The position numbers were made by a program, and so were the translations under genes. A stretch of 64,000 nucleotides of DNA from Armigeres subalbatus (Eukaryota > Arthropoda > Insecta > Diptera > Culicidae), in the NCBI RefSeq assembly GCF_024139115.2, contig NC_085140.1, positions 418,140,283-418,204,282 on the forward strand, written 5' to 3'. A model generated the notes under the pieces. That model had not been told where the DNA came from. It did not search any database and saw only the letters and a list, made by a program, of their open reading frames with translations. Of this stretch, positions 34,276-46,527 are shown piece by piece. Each line of letters starts with the position of its first letter. Positions within the stretch are counted from its first letter, which is position 1.

Positions 34276-34485
34276 ATGGCATTATATTCACATTGAGACA
34301 TTCCCGAATAGCAGCTCAGTGTTTATTAGGGACCTCTGTGGTTATGAACTGCGATGTTTCGAAGCCAATCTATTATAGTCGCATGCATACATTTTGAGGC
34401 TAACACGTTGAAGTTAGAGTCCCAACCCAGATCGGGAATTGAACCCAGCCGACTTCACCGTGGCCTTGCAGCGAAATACTAACAC
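34276..34485 (-). mobile_element. Feilai-type SINE, strongly diverged
   Basis: Retains blocks in Feilai order on the minus strand: an AAGGCCACGG... A-box side, GGGTTCAATTCCCG B box, and AACATCGCAGTTCATAAC. Confidence 0.55.
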
Positions 34486-35840
34486 TTTCAAGCACTATTG
34501 ATGCAAGATCGCCTGTAACTTTTATATTTAACTTTAAAGCTACACAATCGTTAATGATAAAAACGGGTTTATTCGTTTCGGAACGTTTCAACACGGGGAT
34601 TGTGTCTTCCTCAGTGGGGAATTATTTGTATCGTCTCATGTCTAAGGTTTTGTATGAGCTGTCTGAACTGTTTTATGTTGGTACATTATTACGGAACACT
34701 ACAAATCGTGATACAGTACATGGCGCTATTTCAGGAACTATTATCAAACATTTTTATTTTCATCGAAAATCAACATCCAAGTTTTAAGCGTTTTGTCGGT
34801 AACAAAATGATTTTTTTTGAAATATGAGCCTTTAGCTCAATTTTCACTAAAAAAAACAAAGGGGTACCTCAAGCAATGCAAAGGTATGAAGGGGTACCAC
34901 TCATGAAAAAGGTTGAGAACCGCTGGCTTAAGAGAATGACTGACTCGTGAACATTGGTGACAACACTGGATTTTGGAATACCTCGATTTTCCCATTGACC
35001 TAAGAACTAGAACAGCTGTGATTGGCTGCAAACTGCATGCAAAACTGGATCGGTAGGATGAGAGGTTTCCTTAGCACTATATCTATGCGATGGATACTGG
35101 ATGATGATCAGAGTTCCATTGTGAACTTCGGGAACCTTGGTCTGAATTGTCGTTACCGTTCTCTACGTAGGATTGAGGGTACAATTTTTCAACAATTTTC
35201 CCTTTCAGAGTTAGTTTTGTCACATTGCACTCATCGTCGATAAATAAAATGAGGCAATCACGTACTAATTTGGGGATATAATCCTTCGTACTACTAGGAT
35301 AGAAGACTGTCAATGGAATAAAACTAGAAAAAGTCTAAAATTTTGTTTGCTTTTTTTTACAAGGGAGAATGCATTTACGCACACGTGCTTAGTAGTTGCC
35401 AAGCTACCACATGGAAGTGTACTGTAGTGTCGGACCCGACCAGCATTACTTCTGGGGGAGAATTTTTTTCTCCTTTATTCAAGTTCTGGGGGAGAAGTTT
35501 TCTCTGGTAGGAACCGTTCGTACGTACTCGAACATCAATATGGTGTCACAGGTGACGCAACAAAGACCTAAATTAGTCTTTGCATCGACGGTTTGATAAA
35601 CGCATCAGAATTCGCAACTGACTGAGAAGGTTATTAGAATTCGGTTCAGGCTCTATTTTTTCGGCGAGTCCGACAATTAGTTCGCTCAATTTTGCGATGT
35701 CTTCCTCAGTAGTCCAGCCTTCCAGATGTTCAATGAAACATTGTTGAAGAGTTTATCTGCACTAAAATTTTTATCTTCATCCAAGCACAACAATTTGGAT
35801 CTCCATGGTTACAGTAACTCATATATGATCCCACTTGTCC
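34486..35840. other. Unique DNA with a second hammerhead-like core
   Basis: At 34614-34586 (minus strand) CTGAGGA, A, GACAC, a loop, GTGTT and GAAACGTT form the same arrangement as in the 32.25-kb candidate. The rest is unremarkable. Confidence 0.35.
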
Positions 35841-35997
35841 CGACTTGACTTGACTCGAATCAAGTACGAGATACTGAAGACGACTTTACTGTTGAGGTCG
35901 AAATACGTATCTGTCAAAGTGTCAAGGTACAATCAAATGGTGGAATTAAATGGGAAGGTACAAACTCGTCTTATGACAAGTGAAGACATTCCACTAA
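35841..35997 (+). mobile_element. Dispersed repeat with hammerhead-like core
   Basis: Shares blocks with 4955-5425 (minus strand) and 33618-33690 (minus strand). The core at 35870-35915 reads GATA, CTGAAGA, C, then a stem of GACT against AGGTC, GAAA, palindromic TACGTA, TC and TGTC; GATA can pair with TGTC using one G-U. Probably a Penelope-like element terminal fragment. Confidence 0.5.
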
Positions 35998-38900
35998 AAA
36001 GCTCAAAATAATTTTTTTAATCATATAAGACAATATTTGGTTGTGTGTTGTTTTGGCATAATCCCTTGGCATATAGTTCTTAATAAAAAATCCGTAAGTA
36101 TTTTTTCCAGAAATTCTCTGAAATGAAGTCTAACACACTATATAAAATTACCAATATCTCAACACATAAATATCTCATATCGCATCCCCCTTTTGGCTTT
36201 GATTGTGACCGATCGATCGCAACGATTCGTGAGGCTCGGAAGTTTGAATTTGGTGTGAAATAAACTCAGGCAAACGTAGACATGAATGATTTACGAGATG
36301 ATTTATTTCGATTAAATGGCGAAACCCGACCGACCGTTGCGGGCTACATAACGGATCAGGGTACAGCGACAAGTCGGGGTGGGATCGAGCGGCATTCCCT
36401 AACCATCAGGACACCCAGAAGTGTGGTGCCTACTCGCAATGTAAATGCCGAGCGGCATAGGTCGGAGCAATTACTTTGCACCAATTATCGTAATGTCAGT
36501 TATCTGTAAACATTTTGACAAAGTCATTCAAACTTTCAAATTATAAGCACTCAGCGGGATATCCGTATGGTGATCACGGTGGAATTTAAGTGCGCACATG
36601 CACGGCACAAATCGTAAAGCTGGTAGCTATGACATGCAATGCTGGTACCGAGCAAACAACTGAATCGCTTCAATTGTGCTGAGCCGGAGTTGTTAGAGGG
36701 TACAAACATTCAATTGAAGTCCATAAATTATGCACCGATAGCGGTTCATCGGGGAAGCGTTCAGTAGGTACCACACTACTGGTTCAGGGAAATGGAAGCA
36801 ATGAATTATTGCACTACTGGTGGTGACTGTTCGGATACGATAACAAGGGTGACAAACAAACCGGAAATCGATTGGGATATTAGCCTAATCATATGGTGGC
36901 CGCTTAAAAGTTGTTTGCTAAGCGAAATTTGTTATACACATTAGGAAACGGATATGGGAAATTACTGCGTGGTCATTGGTTTTTTGTATTGACCCAGCCG
37001 GCGAAGGACTACTTATTATGTTAGCATTTGATCGATCTTCTTCTAACTATTCTACTCATTGCTGTTGATATACAGTTGATAATGATGCAATGATGTTGTT
37101 GACCTAGATAATCATTAGTGACATTAGTGAACCTAATTTCAATAATTATTTTGAAATCATGACAGTGACGTGCCAGTTCCATCCCTAATATATTTTTATT
37201 TCCTCTTCTTCGTTTCAGGTGAGGCTTCATCTCCAACCATTCGCAATGCTCTGCATCGTAAGTATTTCCCGCAGTAATGAGCATTACTCGCCCCAACAAT
37301 GTCACACCGTCGCCAAACCAGGCCAAACCGGGTACTCGAATTCCGCTGAAATCCATGCTGGATTTGGTTACACTTCCACTTTTCCCGAGTTCAGGTGAAA
37401 TTCCTCGGTAACTCGTTCTCCCCCTGCTGCTGGTGGCAACCACGACCAAAGAATGTCTGGAGTGCAATCTTCCCTCAAGATTCTGTCGCTGTATTTAGTA
37501 CGGTAGATGGCAAGATATTATTCCTGAGGTTGAGAGAGTGCCCTCTTGCGCGCGGTTGGTAATGAATCATTAGCAAAAACAACTTTTTCCTCCTTGGTAT
37601 TGATGGTCTTTTGGGCTGGCCACTGCTGCTCTGGACTGTGGGCTTGTGGGTTGTACGCGCGGTAGATGGATTGTAAAGATGCGATCATTTTATTACAACA
37701 TAATTTACGATGCAATGAAATGCTCAACCATAGGGAACGGGGGGCGATGTTCAAGGAGGAATGAGCCTACATATGCATGAGAAGATCATCGTTTCAAATA
37801 TGGAAAAAGATGGGGAATTTTTTCAGTCGAGAGTGGGCCGACTGCTACGACGGCTGAGGCAACATTTCCTTTTATTGCATTTCTCCATACCGGTCGGATG
37901 GTGGGCAATTGTTTTGAAGGGCAGTGGCGACTGTAATGAGCTACTCCTTCTGTACTGCTGTCATCTCTCATATCCATCATAAGTGAGCTTCTTCTTCACC
38001 TGAAGGAGTTATGAGAAGCGTCTTCGTTTTCCTTTCCTCGACACTACATTTCAAGTGTAGCGTTGTCTGCTCAAGGAGTTGAATAATTTCCTCGAGTGTC
38101 AAGAAAATATTTAAACCGAAAGCATTTAAAAATTTATCGAATTAGAATTCAGGCATCTTTTGCTGAAATTGTTTGTCCATCGCACAATGACAATCTGATA
38201 TAATTTATTATTCTGACGGTAGAAATGCAGTAGAAAAACAAGTCGTCATAAAGGCAGTTGTCATTGAACACAGGAAGGGCACACGTGGTCCGATAATTTG
38301 TTTTCCAATTTCTCAATTACAATGTCTTAGCATGTCATAATAAACGGTTAAATGGCTTAATTTGGTATGACAGCCTGTCACACGTATTCCATCAAGCTAA
38401 ATTAGTGCCCGCCGATGAGGTAGCTAACAAGGAGCAGTCTAAACAAACACGGTACGTGCAATATGCAATCATGAACAACAGTTGACATAAAATAGCAGCG
38501 TACAATTTGCTACTACTAAGTATATCCGATGATGACACGTCTAATGTACATATGTCGATGTTTCCATCCATACGCCACACCCCATCGGAGAGAGCAAACT
38601 TCAGCGTGACGACGTTGTGGCCATATCTGGTAGTCGTTTGCACTATTTTGCATAGTTTAGTGCAGTGAGTATTACCCCACCTTCGTCAACGAACAACATC
38701 ATGGATGGTTCCGATTCCTGCCCACAGTAAAATGTTGAGGTGAATGATCCAAAACGCTCTGTTGTCTTAATGTCTATGAATATAATCTGAATGCGAGTCG
38801 ATGATACACAATTTTATGCTAATACTGGGTTTACTGAAATGTTTCGGAAATCAAAGCATCTTTGGAGAAAAATATCGGAATCGCTTCAGATCTGCATATT

Positions 38901-39296
38901 GGATCATTCTCCCACACCTTCGCCGTCAACCATATGATGATGGTGGGTGCATGCGCAGAACGTATGGTGCGTGCGATAGAGGTTGCGTCGTTCCGTCGTC
39001 CATTGATAATGTGTTTTGCATGTCGGATCGTTAGGTTGGTAGGTTGGTAGGATGTATTTTGCAAGCAGCTTGATTCATGTCGGTTAACATCGGTTTTTCT
39101 TCTGCTCAAGGGAGCTCAAATGTCTATTTCTTTTTTCGCAACGGATAATAGTATCTGTACGGGTGCATTACACTTGTTCCGATAAATGTGCATCCTATTG
39201 AGGGGATTTTTGAAAACAGCTTGGAGTTTGATAAGAACAAGCAACGATAAGAACAAAGAAAGTACAACTGAAACAGAGGAATGAGGTGGAGAAGAT
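35998..39296. other. Unique intergenic DNA, no gene recognised
   Basis: Largest repeat-free block. 36180-36500, 36540-37000 and 37200-37980 have balanced composition and might be regulatory. The 148-codon minus-strand ORF at 37021-37467 has no recognisable domain and no exon-like boundaries. Confidence 0.3.
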
Positions 39297-39594
39297 TCTT
39301 CTTCTTATTATTCTTCTTCTTCTCCTTATTGGCATTACATCCCCACACTGGGACAGAGCTGCCTCGCAGCTTAGTGTTCATTAAGCACTTCCACAGTTAT
39401 TAACTGCGAGGTTTCTAAGCCAAGTTACCATTTTTCCATATGTATATCATGAGGCTATCATAATGATACTTTTATGCCCAGGCAAGTCGAGACAATTTCC
39501 AATCCGAAAATTTCCTAGACCGGCACCGGAAATCGAACCCAGCCATCCTCAGCATGGTCTTGCTTTGTAGCCGCACGGCTAAGGAGGGCCCCAG
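39297..39594 (-). mobile_element. Feilai-type SINE
   Basis: Near-identical in block order to 29011-29310, with a small deletion at the head between the CGGCT and AGCCGTGCGG side. AGAAGATT occurs on both sides, a likely target duplication. Confidence 0.8.
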
Positions 39595-39619
39595 GAGAAG
39601 AAGATTTTAATTTTCGAAT

Positions 39620-39800
39620 TAATTTTGGCCTTTCTCGTCCATCAAGGTTGTACCGATAAGTTATCATTTCACTCCAGAATCAAATTTATCATAGAAGGCT
39701 CGGAGACCCATGATGTTATATACTAATCGACTCAGCTTTTCGATCTGAACAAATGTCTGACTGTACGTGTGAATGTGTGTGTGCACACGAAAACCGAAAA
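39620..39800 (+). repeat. Dispersed repeat, uninterrupted copy
   Basis: CCTTTCTCGTCCATCAAGG, TTGTACCGATAAG, ATCATTTCACTCC, GGAGACCCATGATGTT, then a (TG)-rich GTGTGTGTGCACACG end. The same family is split by a DNA transposon at 59.1-60.0 kb, so this copy serves as an empty site. Confidence 0.6.
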
Positions 39801-40145
39801 ACATTAGCCAGTAGTATTTAGTTATCTTTTTTTTTCAAACAAGTTACATTCCACGGGGGATCACTATTGAAAACAATCACGATCGGTCATTGCGTTCGAA
39901 AGTAAATAAAAAAATGGTGTATCCAACCATATAATGTTGATCACAGGACGACAAAATCAGAAAAAAAAAACGGTTGTATTCGCAATGCTCATGTGTTACA
40001 TTTGTTGTTCTTGAACTCTAAAAACGACTGGTTACTGGCGTTTGTTGTTGGATTGGGGAAATTCCGAGCTTATTTGGTCACAAAGTACGACGGGGATCAT
40101 CGCTTTAACGGCGTTATTGCGATAATCTAAGTTATTATGATATCG
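39801..40145. other. Unique DNA, nothing recognised
   Basis: Low-complexity A runs near 39960; otherwise featureless. Confidence 0.3.
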
Positions 40146-40155
40146 GAATGTCCCC

Positions 40156-43067
40156 AAGGGCGTAGCCTGATGGGGGCAGCCCCCTCCCCTAAATTGTGGA
40201 AAGATTGAACGGGTACTGAATTGAATTCCCTCAAACATGTGCACTCTACGATCCAATCATATACAGAAATAGGTGTTTGTAAATTCAAAAGATTCCCAAA
40301 ACTTATTAGGGCATCCAGGATCCATAATATATGAAAGTTCAAAACAACTCGAAACATTTCGGGCTCAAAAATTCTCCCTGAAATCCTTCTAAAAGCTCCC
40401 CTGGGAACTTCTGAATTCCTCCGGAAAGTTATCCACAAATTCCTCTGAAAATCGTTCGAAAATTCTTCTCATGTAATTGTAATTCCTCCTTATCTAGAAA
40501 CCCCCACTAAATTGTTTTTTAGGAAATTCACGAGGAAATTCCTTGAAGATTTATTTTCTTTCTCCAATATTTACTTCTAGATATTTCTTCGGCTATTCTC
40601 TCAGGAAGAATCCGGCATTTCCTTCAGGCATGCATTCGAGAGTTCCGTCAAGAATACATACGGAATTTCTTCCCAAAATTCTACCAGAAGTTTCATCAAA
40701 AATTTATGACCGAAATCCTCCGATTTAGCTCCATAATTTCACTTGTAAATCTATAACAAATTCCTTCGGAAATTCTTCTAGGAACTTCTCCGGGTATTCC
40801 TCTCGGAACTCTTCTTTCAATTCCTCCGCGGATTACTTCCAGGAAATTTTCCGGGAATACCTCCAAACATTCAATAGCGAAATCATCTAGCATTCCAATC
40901 TGGAATTCTTTTCGCAATTACTTCAGAATATTCTTCAAGAAATCCTCTAGAAATATTTTCACGAATTTCTCCTGGAATTCGTCCAAGTATTTTCCCAGAA
41001 ATTCTTACAGGTATTTTTTCGGAAGTTTCTTCAGGTACTTCTCCAGGAATTCCTTCAGGAATTTCTCCGGGAGATTTTCCGCGGAAGTGTACTAGAATTC
41101 CTTCCGGACTAAAATCGGAATTTACTCGTATATCTGCCAAGAGTTCTTCCAGAAATTTCTTCGGAACAATCCGCAGGGATTTTCATCAGCAATTCATCTG
41201 GTAATACTTTCAGGATTTCATCTGGGAATTTCTGCATTAATTCCTCCTGGTATTTTTCTAGGAATTCCTTCAGATATTTTTTCGGAAAGTTCTTTAGGAA
41301 CTTCTCTAAGAATTATTTCAGGACTTCCATGTGGGAATTCCTCCGGAAGTGCTTGTGGGAGTTCCTCCGAGAGTTCTTCCAGAAGTTTTTCCAAGAAATT
41401 CTCCGGTAATGCCTCTTGGAACTTCACAGGGAATTCCTGGACGATATTTGGCAGGAATTTCACGGGAAATGGGATTTCGGAAGTTCCTTCAGAATTTTTT
41501 CTTCTTTTCCTCTAGGGTATTCCACCAGATGTTCCTCTGAAGTACCACCAGTAGTTCTTTCGGGAATTCAATCAGGCTTTCTTCCAGGAATTCATTTAGC
41601 ATTTCTTTAGGCATTTATCTACAAGTTCCTCCAGAAGTTCCTCGGAGAATTTCTCTGGGAGTTCTTACGGAAATTCCTTTGGGAGTTCATCCTAGAATTC
41701 TTACGAGAGTTCCTCCAGGATTTCCTCCGGAAATTCTTCCTGTAGTTCTTCATAAAATTCTTCCAGAAGTTCCACCGGCAGTTCCTCCGAGAATTCCTCA
41801 GATAATTTCTCCGGAAATTCCTATAGAAAATCCCCCGGGAGTTCCTCCGGAAATTACTACTCCTTTTCAGAGAAACACCCGGAGAAACTGCCGGTGAAAC
41901 TCCCGGAGGGATTCTCGTAGAAACTGCTGGTGGATCTCCCGGAGGAATTCCCGAAGGAACTGCCGGAGGAGCTCCCGTAAGATCTCCCGTAAGAACTCCC
42001 GGAGGAACTCCTAGAAGAATTCCTAGAGGACCTCCCGGATGAGCTCCCAGAGAAACTATCGGAAGAACTTCGGGAGGAATTTCCAGCTTAATTTCTGAAG
42101 AAAGCCTAAATGATTTCCTGAAAAAGGCCTGAATAATTTCCTGGAATAGCTTCTGTTGGAATTCCCGGAGGAACTCTCGAAGGAATTTTCTGGAAGAATT
42201 TCTGAAGAAACTCCCGGGGGAATTTCCATTGTTGATTTCATTTTCGATATAATTTCTGTATAAATTTCCGGTGGAATTCCTGGAGAAATTCATGGAAATT
42301 TTCACAAGAAATTATTCGAAACAATTCACGGAAAATTTTATGGAATTTACACAAGAATTTCGAAGATTTTTCGTGAAATTCTCAGGAATGTTTACTGGCA
42401 ATTCTGCGGAATTTCCACGGAATATTCTTATTCTTAAAAATTAAGGGAAACAGCACGAAATTGTTTGAATTATTGCAGGGAATTCTGCAGAACTTATAAA
42501 GAAGTTCGTAAAGATTTTCTTGGAGTAATTAATGGTGGAATTTTCGGATCAATTCCCGGCAAAACTTATGGTGGAATTCCTGAAGACACTGCCGAAGAAG
42601 TTGCTGGAGGCATTCCTAAAGAATCCCTGATAGAATTTCGGATACAGTGCCAGGAGCAATTGTCGAAGAAATTCCTGGAGAAAGCTTGCATATTGATTTT
42701 TCTGCCTATTTTATAATAAATATTATTTCAGAGAGGATTTGTTTAGAAATTCAGATGTATGGTTCTAGTTTTCTTAAACTTAAGGAAGAATGCAGGATTT
42801 TTATAATAATTGTTATAGCCGATTTTATATTCTTTCTGAATACTAAGTTCGTTAATATTTTTCTCACTGTATTTAAAAATATCTGATGAGCAATAAATCA
42901 CGCATTTTTAAATCCATTATTGTTTTAATCATTATTGTTTCGATTTGGTTTGGATATGGTTTCATGTGTTAATATTCATGTGTTTTTATAAAACTACTAT
43001 AAAACTACGATTTAGAATACCAAACAAGTTGCCCCCCCCCCCTTCTCGAAATTCTGGCTACGCCCAT
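40156..43067. mobile_element. FB-like foldback element, family C (complete, 2.9 kb)
   Basis: From about 40380 to 41860 the plus strand is a degenerate array of TTCCTCCGGAAATTC-type words. From about 41870 to 42690 it is the reverse-complement type (GGAGGAACTCCCGG). The polarity switch is near 41865. Outer ends AAGGGCGTAGCC and (minus strand) CATGGGCGTAGCC are inverted. GAATGTCCCC stands directly outside both ends (40146-40155 and 43068-43077), a perfect 10-bp direct repeat. Poly-G/C stretches sit just inside each end. No transposase ORF; Pro/Glu-rich ORFs are array read-through. Confidence 0.85.
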
Positions 43068-43077
43068 GAATGTCCCC

Positions 43078-43532
43078 ATGAGTGTTTTCAGGCAAAATGG
43101 GTCTCCCAAGAAAAACGTAAGGCTGGTGGGATTTTGAAAATTGTTCAGCTGCATATAAGCATAAGAGCATATGTAGTCGCATGATACAGTTAATTTATCT
43201 TGTGACAAAACTTGTTCATCTTGTGTGATGGCATTTCTATGGAGTTCGTATTATGGGAAACCTGAACCTAATTTCATGTTAGGAAGTACATGTTCTTGGT
43301 AAACATGTCGAATACTGCAATCAAGAAATCATTAGAATCATGATTTCAAACAGCGATTCTCATAATTCTTTCACTGGTGGGTGAACATAGTTTGCTAGTT
43401 TATGTGTTTCTAGGAATCACATTTTTTTGCTAGATCAGCTGGAGTACGGATGCTGTTATTTAAAATGTAGAAATTTTTTGATATACCAAATTAAATATGT
43501 GTAAAATTCACCGATTAAGAAGAACTTTAAAA
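43078..43532. other. Unique AT-rich DNA
   Basis: Nothing recognised. ACCGATTAAGAAGAAC at 43511 has a mirror image, roughly GGTTATTTTGAATCGGT, at 47190-47206; these might be outer ends of the composite that follows. Confidence 0.3.
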
Positions 43533-43868
43533 CGCAGGCCCCTAAAGCCCTTGCGTGCTTTGTGCAGCCCATACTAGTTTGATGCAGACGATCTAGGCTC
43601 TCCAAACTGTTATGGATTTCCGATCAATTAGTATTCAAGGTCAACTACGTCTGGTATCCAATCGTAATCAACCTGGCATGTCCATACAAGTCCCTACAGC
43701 CCTTGGGTATTATGTGCAGTCCAAATAAATTTTATGCAGATGTTCTAGGTTCTCCAAATTGTTCTGAAGTTCAGATCATTTGGTCTAGCAAGTCAACTAC
43801 GCCTGGTTTTGAACTGAAACCAAACCCTGGTATCAGACCAAAATCGGTACAAACACTCGCGAGCTGGA
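43533..43868 (-). repeat. ~140-bp satellite, reverse-oriented block
   Basis: Two to three units containing GATGCAGATGTTCTAGGTTC-type words and 'AACTACGCCTGGT', i.e. the reverse complement of the units at 46336-47200. Confidence 0.7.
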
Positions 43869-43878
43869 TCATGCAAAT

Positions 43879-44356
43879 GCTGTGTTGACGAACGACACGA
43901 GAATCTCATGCATCAATAAACAAACTGTCTGCGGATGAAGGAAAAAAGTGTGATAACCAGGGCCGTGCTTTGCCGGAAGGGACGTTAGTTTTCGTGGCCC
44001 CTAAATGTACGAAAAGGGTGGATTTTGGTACATAATGTCCTTGTGATAACGTTTCCGTAAAATTTTTGACAAACTGTCCCGATGTGTAAGGAGCACGAAA
44101 TTTAATTGGATTGAAATATAAATATTCGGACATTCATAGTGTTTTACTGTACTTGTCTCAACACTGTTTGTTAGGCAAGGGCTCAAAGAACTTATATGGA
44201 CGTAGTTGTCCTTGTAGACCTATCGATATGAATTCCAGAACATTTTGTAGAACCTAGAATATCTGCATTAAAATAAATTTGACTGCACATAATACACTAT
44301 GGCTCTAGGAACTTGTATGGACATGCTGAGCTGATTTTGATAGGATATCACACTTA
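43879..44356 (+). repeat. 478-bp direct repeat, copy 1
   Basis: Identical to 46050-46527 except for one base seen by eye (CGTGGCCCC against CGGGGCCCC near 44000). Starts GCTGTGTTGACGAACGAC and ends GGATATCACACTTA. The first 285 bp begin TGTTGA and end TCAACA, as an LTR would. The remainder is a forward ~140-bp satellite unit. Confidence 0.9.
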
Positions 44357-44559
44357 TCAGGTATCAGAACGTCGGCTCAGGAGGCACGTTCCCCTCAATT
44401 TGGGAGATTTGTGCCATCGCCTTCACTGGCCTTTCTCATCCTTTACCTGACGGAAAAGGAAGTGAAAAGGGGAAAGGAAGAGGAAGTGAAGTTGGAAAGG
44501 AGAATGGAACCATTTATAGGAAAGCCAATTATGTAGACTCACACGCATTCAGCTAGGGA

Positions 44560-45710
44560 CTAAAGAGAGGTCACAAAAACACAGAGGATGTAACAATGGA
44601 CGAACGTCAAAGACGAAACACAGAGTGCACTGTGAAAAACGTATAATGCGAATCCATATAGGTGACAATCACAAAGTACATTGTAAAATTGCATAATGCG
44701 AATCCATTTAGGTGGAATTTGTTGAAAACTAAGTAAAACACATATTCATAACCCCATTCTTATTGAACCTCACGTTGAGATTGAACAAGAGTAGCCGAAC
44801 CCGAGCGTCAAGAACGAAACACAGAGTACACTGTGAAAAACGCATAATGCGAATCCATATAGGTAACATACACAAAGTACATTGTGAAAAACGCATAATG
44901 CGAATCCATATAGGTGACAATTTGTTGAAAACTAAGTAAAATACATATTCATAACCCCACTCTTATTTAACCTCACGTTGAGATTGAACAAGAGTAGCCG
45001 AAGCTGAACGTCAAGGACGAGACACATAGTACACTGTGAAAAACGTATAATGCGAATCCATAAAGGTAACATACACAAAGTACATTGTAAAAAAAAAACG
45101 CATAATGCGAATCCATATAGGTGAAAATTTGTTGAAAAACTAAGTAAAAAACATATTCATAATCCCACCCTTATTCAACCTCAAGTTGAGATTAAACAAG
45201 AGTAGCTGAGGCCGAACTTCAAAGACGAAACACATAGTACACTGTGAAAAGCGCATAATGCGAATCCATATAGGTGACAAACACAAAGTACATTGTAAAA
45301 AAAATGCATAATGCGAATCCGTATAGGTGGAAGTTTGTTGAAAAACTAAGTAAAACACATATTCATAACCCCACACTCACGTTGAGGATGAACAAGAGTA
45401 GCCAAAGCCGAACGTCAAAGACGAGACACACAGTACACTGTGAAAAACGCATAATGCGAATCCATATAGGTGACAATTTGTTGAAAACTAAGTAAAACAC
45501 TTATTCATAACCCCACTCTTATTTAACCTCACGTTGAGATTGAACAAGAGTAGCCGAAGCCAAACGTCAAGGACGAGACACAGAGTACACTGTGAAAAAA
45601 ACGCATAATGCGAATCCATATAGGTGACAATTTGTTGAAAACTAATTAAAACACATATTCATAACCCTACTCTTATTTAACCTCACGATGAGGTTGAATA
45701 AGAGTAGCCG
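44560..45710 (+). repeat. ~205-bp tandem repeat with shorter variants
   Basis: CATAACCCCA-type landmarks fall at 44748, 44950, 45159, 45364, 45506 and 45660, giving spacings of 202, 209, 205, 142 and 154 bp. Short units have lost one of two internal AATGCGAATCCATATAGGTG modules. Confidence 0.85.
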
Positions 45711-46049
45711 ATTATCTCGGAGAAGTAAAAAGTCAACTACGCCATAGCTCCGGTTAGCGCAGCGAGGGCTAAAATACTGTGAAGGGGGCCCTGGTGCTTC
45801 ACAGGCTCCGTTTGCGGTTAGGTTCTTATTAGACCCCCCTAACCATTCATTCGTAGGCACGGTAAGCATAAAGCCGCATCACACCGAAAATTAGGGGTCA
45901 CCTGTATGGTGGACTTTTACCACTGAAACAGGCAATCCGTAATGTTATTCTTAGCCAGATAACCAGCTGCCGACACCACACGGCTATCTAGGCTGTTCGT
46001 GGAGAGAAGTTGACATTGACTTTACGTCAACTCTCAATGTGGCCGAACA

Positions 46050-46527
46050 GCTGTGTTGACGAACGACACGAGAATCTCATGCATCAATAAACAAACTGTC
46101 TGCGGATGAAGGAAAAAAGTGTGATAACCAGGGCCGTGCTTTGCCGGAAGGGACGTTAGTTTTCGGGGCCCCTAAATGTACGAAAAGGGTGGATTTTGGT
46201 ACATAATGTCCTTGTGATAACGTTTCCGTAAAATTTTTGACAAACTGTCCCGATGTGTAAGGAGCACGAAATTTAATTGGATTGAAATATAAATATTCGG
46301 ACATTCATAGTGTTTTACTGTACTTGTCTCAACACTGTTTGTTAGGCAAGGGCTCAAAGAACTTATATGGACGTAGTTGTCCTTGTAGACCTATCGATAT
46401 GAATTCCAGAACATTTTGTAGAACCTAGAATATCTGCATTAAAATAAATTTGACTGCACATAATACACTATGGCTCTAGGAACTTGTATGGACATGCTGA
46501 GCTGATTTTGATAGGATATCACACTTA
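46050..46527 (+). repeat. 478-bp direct repeat, copy 2
   Basis: Partner of 43879-44356, exactly 2171 bp downstream. Unlike copy 1, its satellite part runs on without a break into the array at right. The two copies could be LTRs of a small element, or a recent duplication. Confidence 0.9.

Noticed and set aside
37021..37467. 148-codon minus-strand ORF
   Set aside because: No recognisable motif, mixed composition and no splice or start context; kept only as part of an uncharacterised stretch.
41619..42305. 228-codon minus-strand ORF with Pro/Arg/Asn-rich repeats
   Set aside because: Read-through of the inverted TTCCTCC array of foldback element C.
30232..43067. A transposase within the foldback elements
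   Set aside because: I looked for DDE-type motifs or any non-repeat ORF in the interiors and found none.
43879..46527. Confident call of an LTR retrotransposon
   Set aside because: No target duplication or polypurine tract, and the repeated segment includes satellite that continues past its end; left as an open finding.
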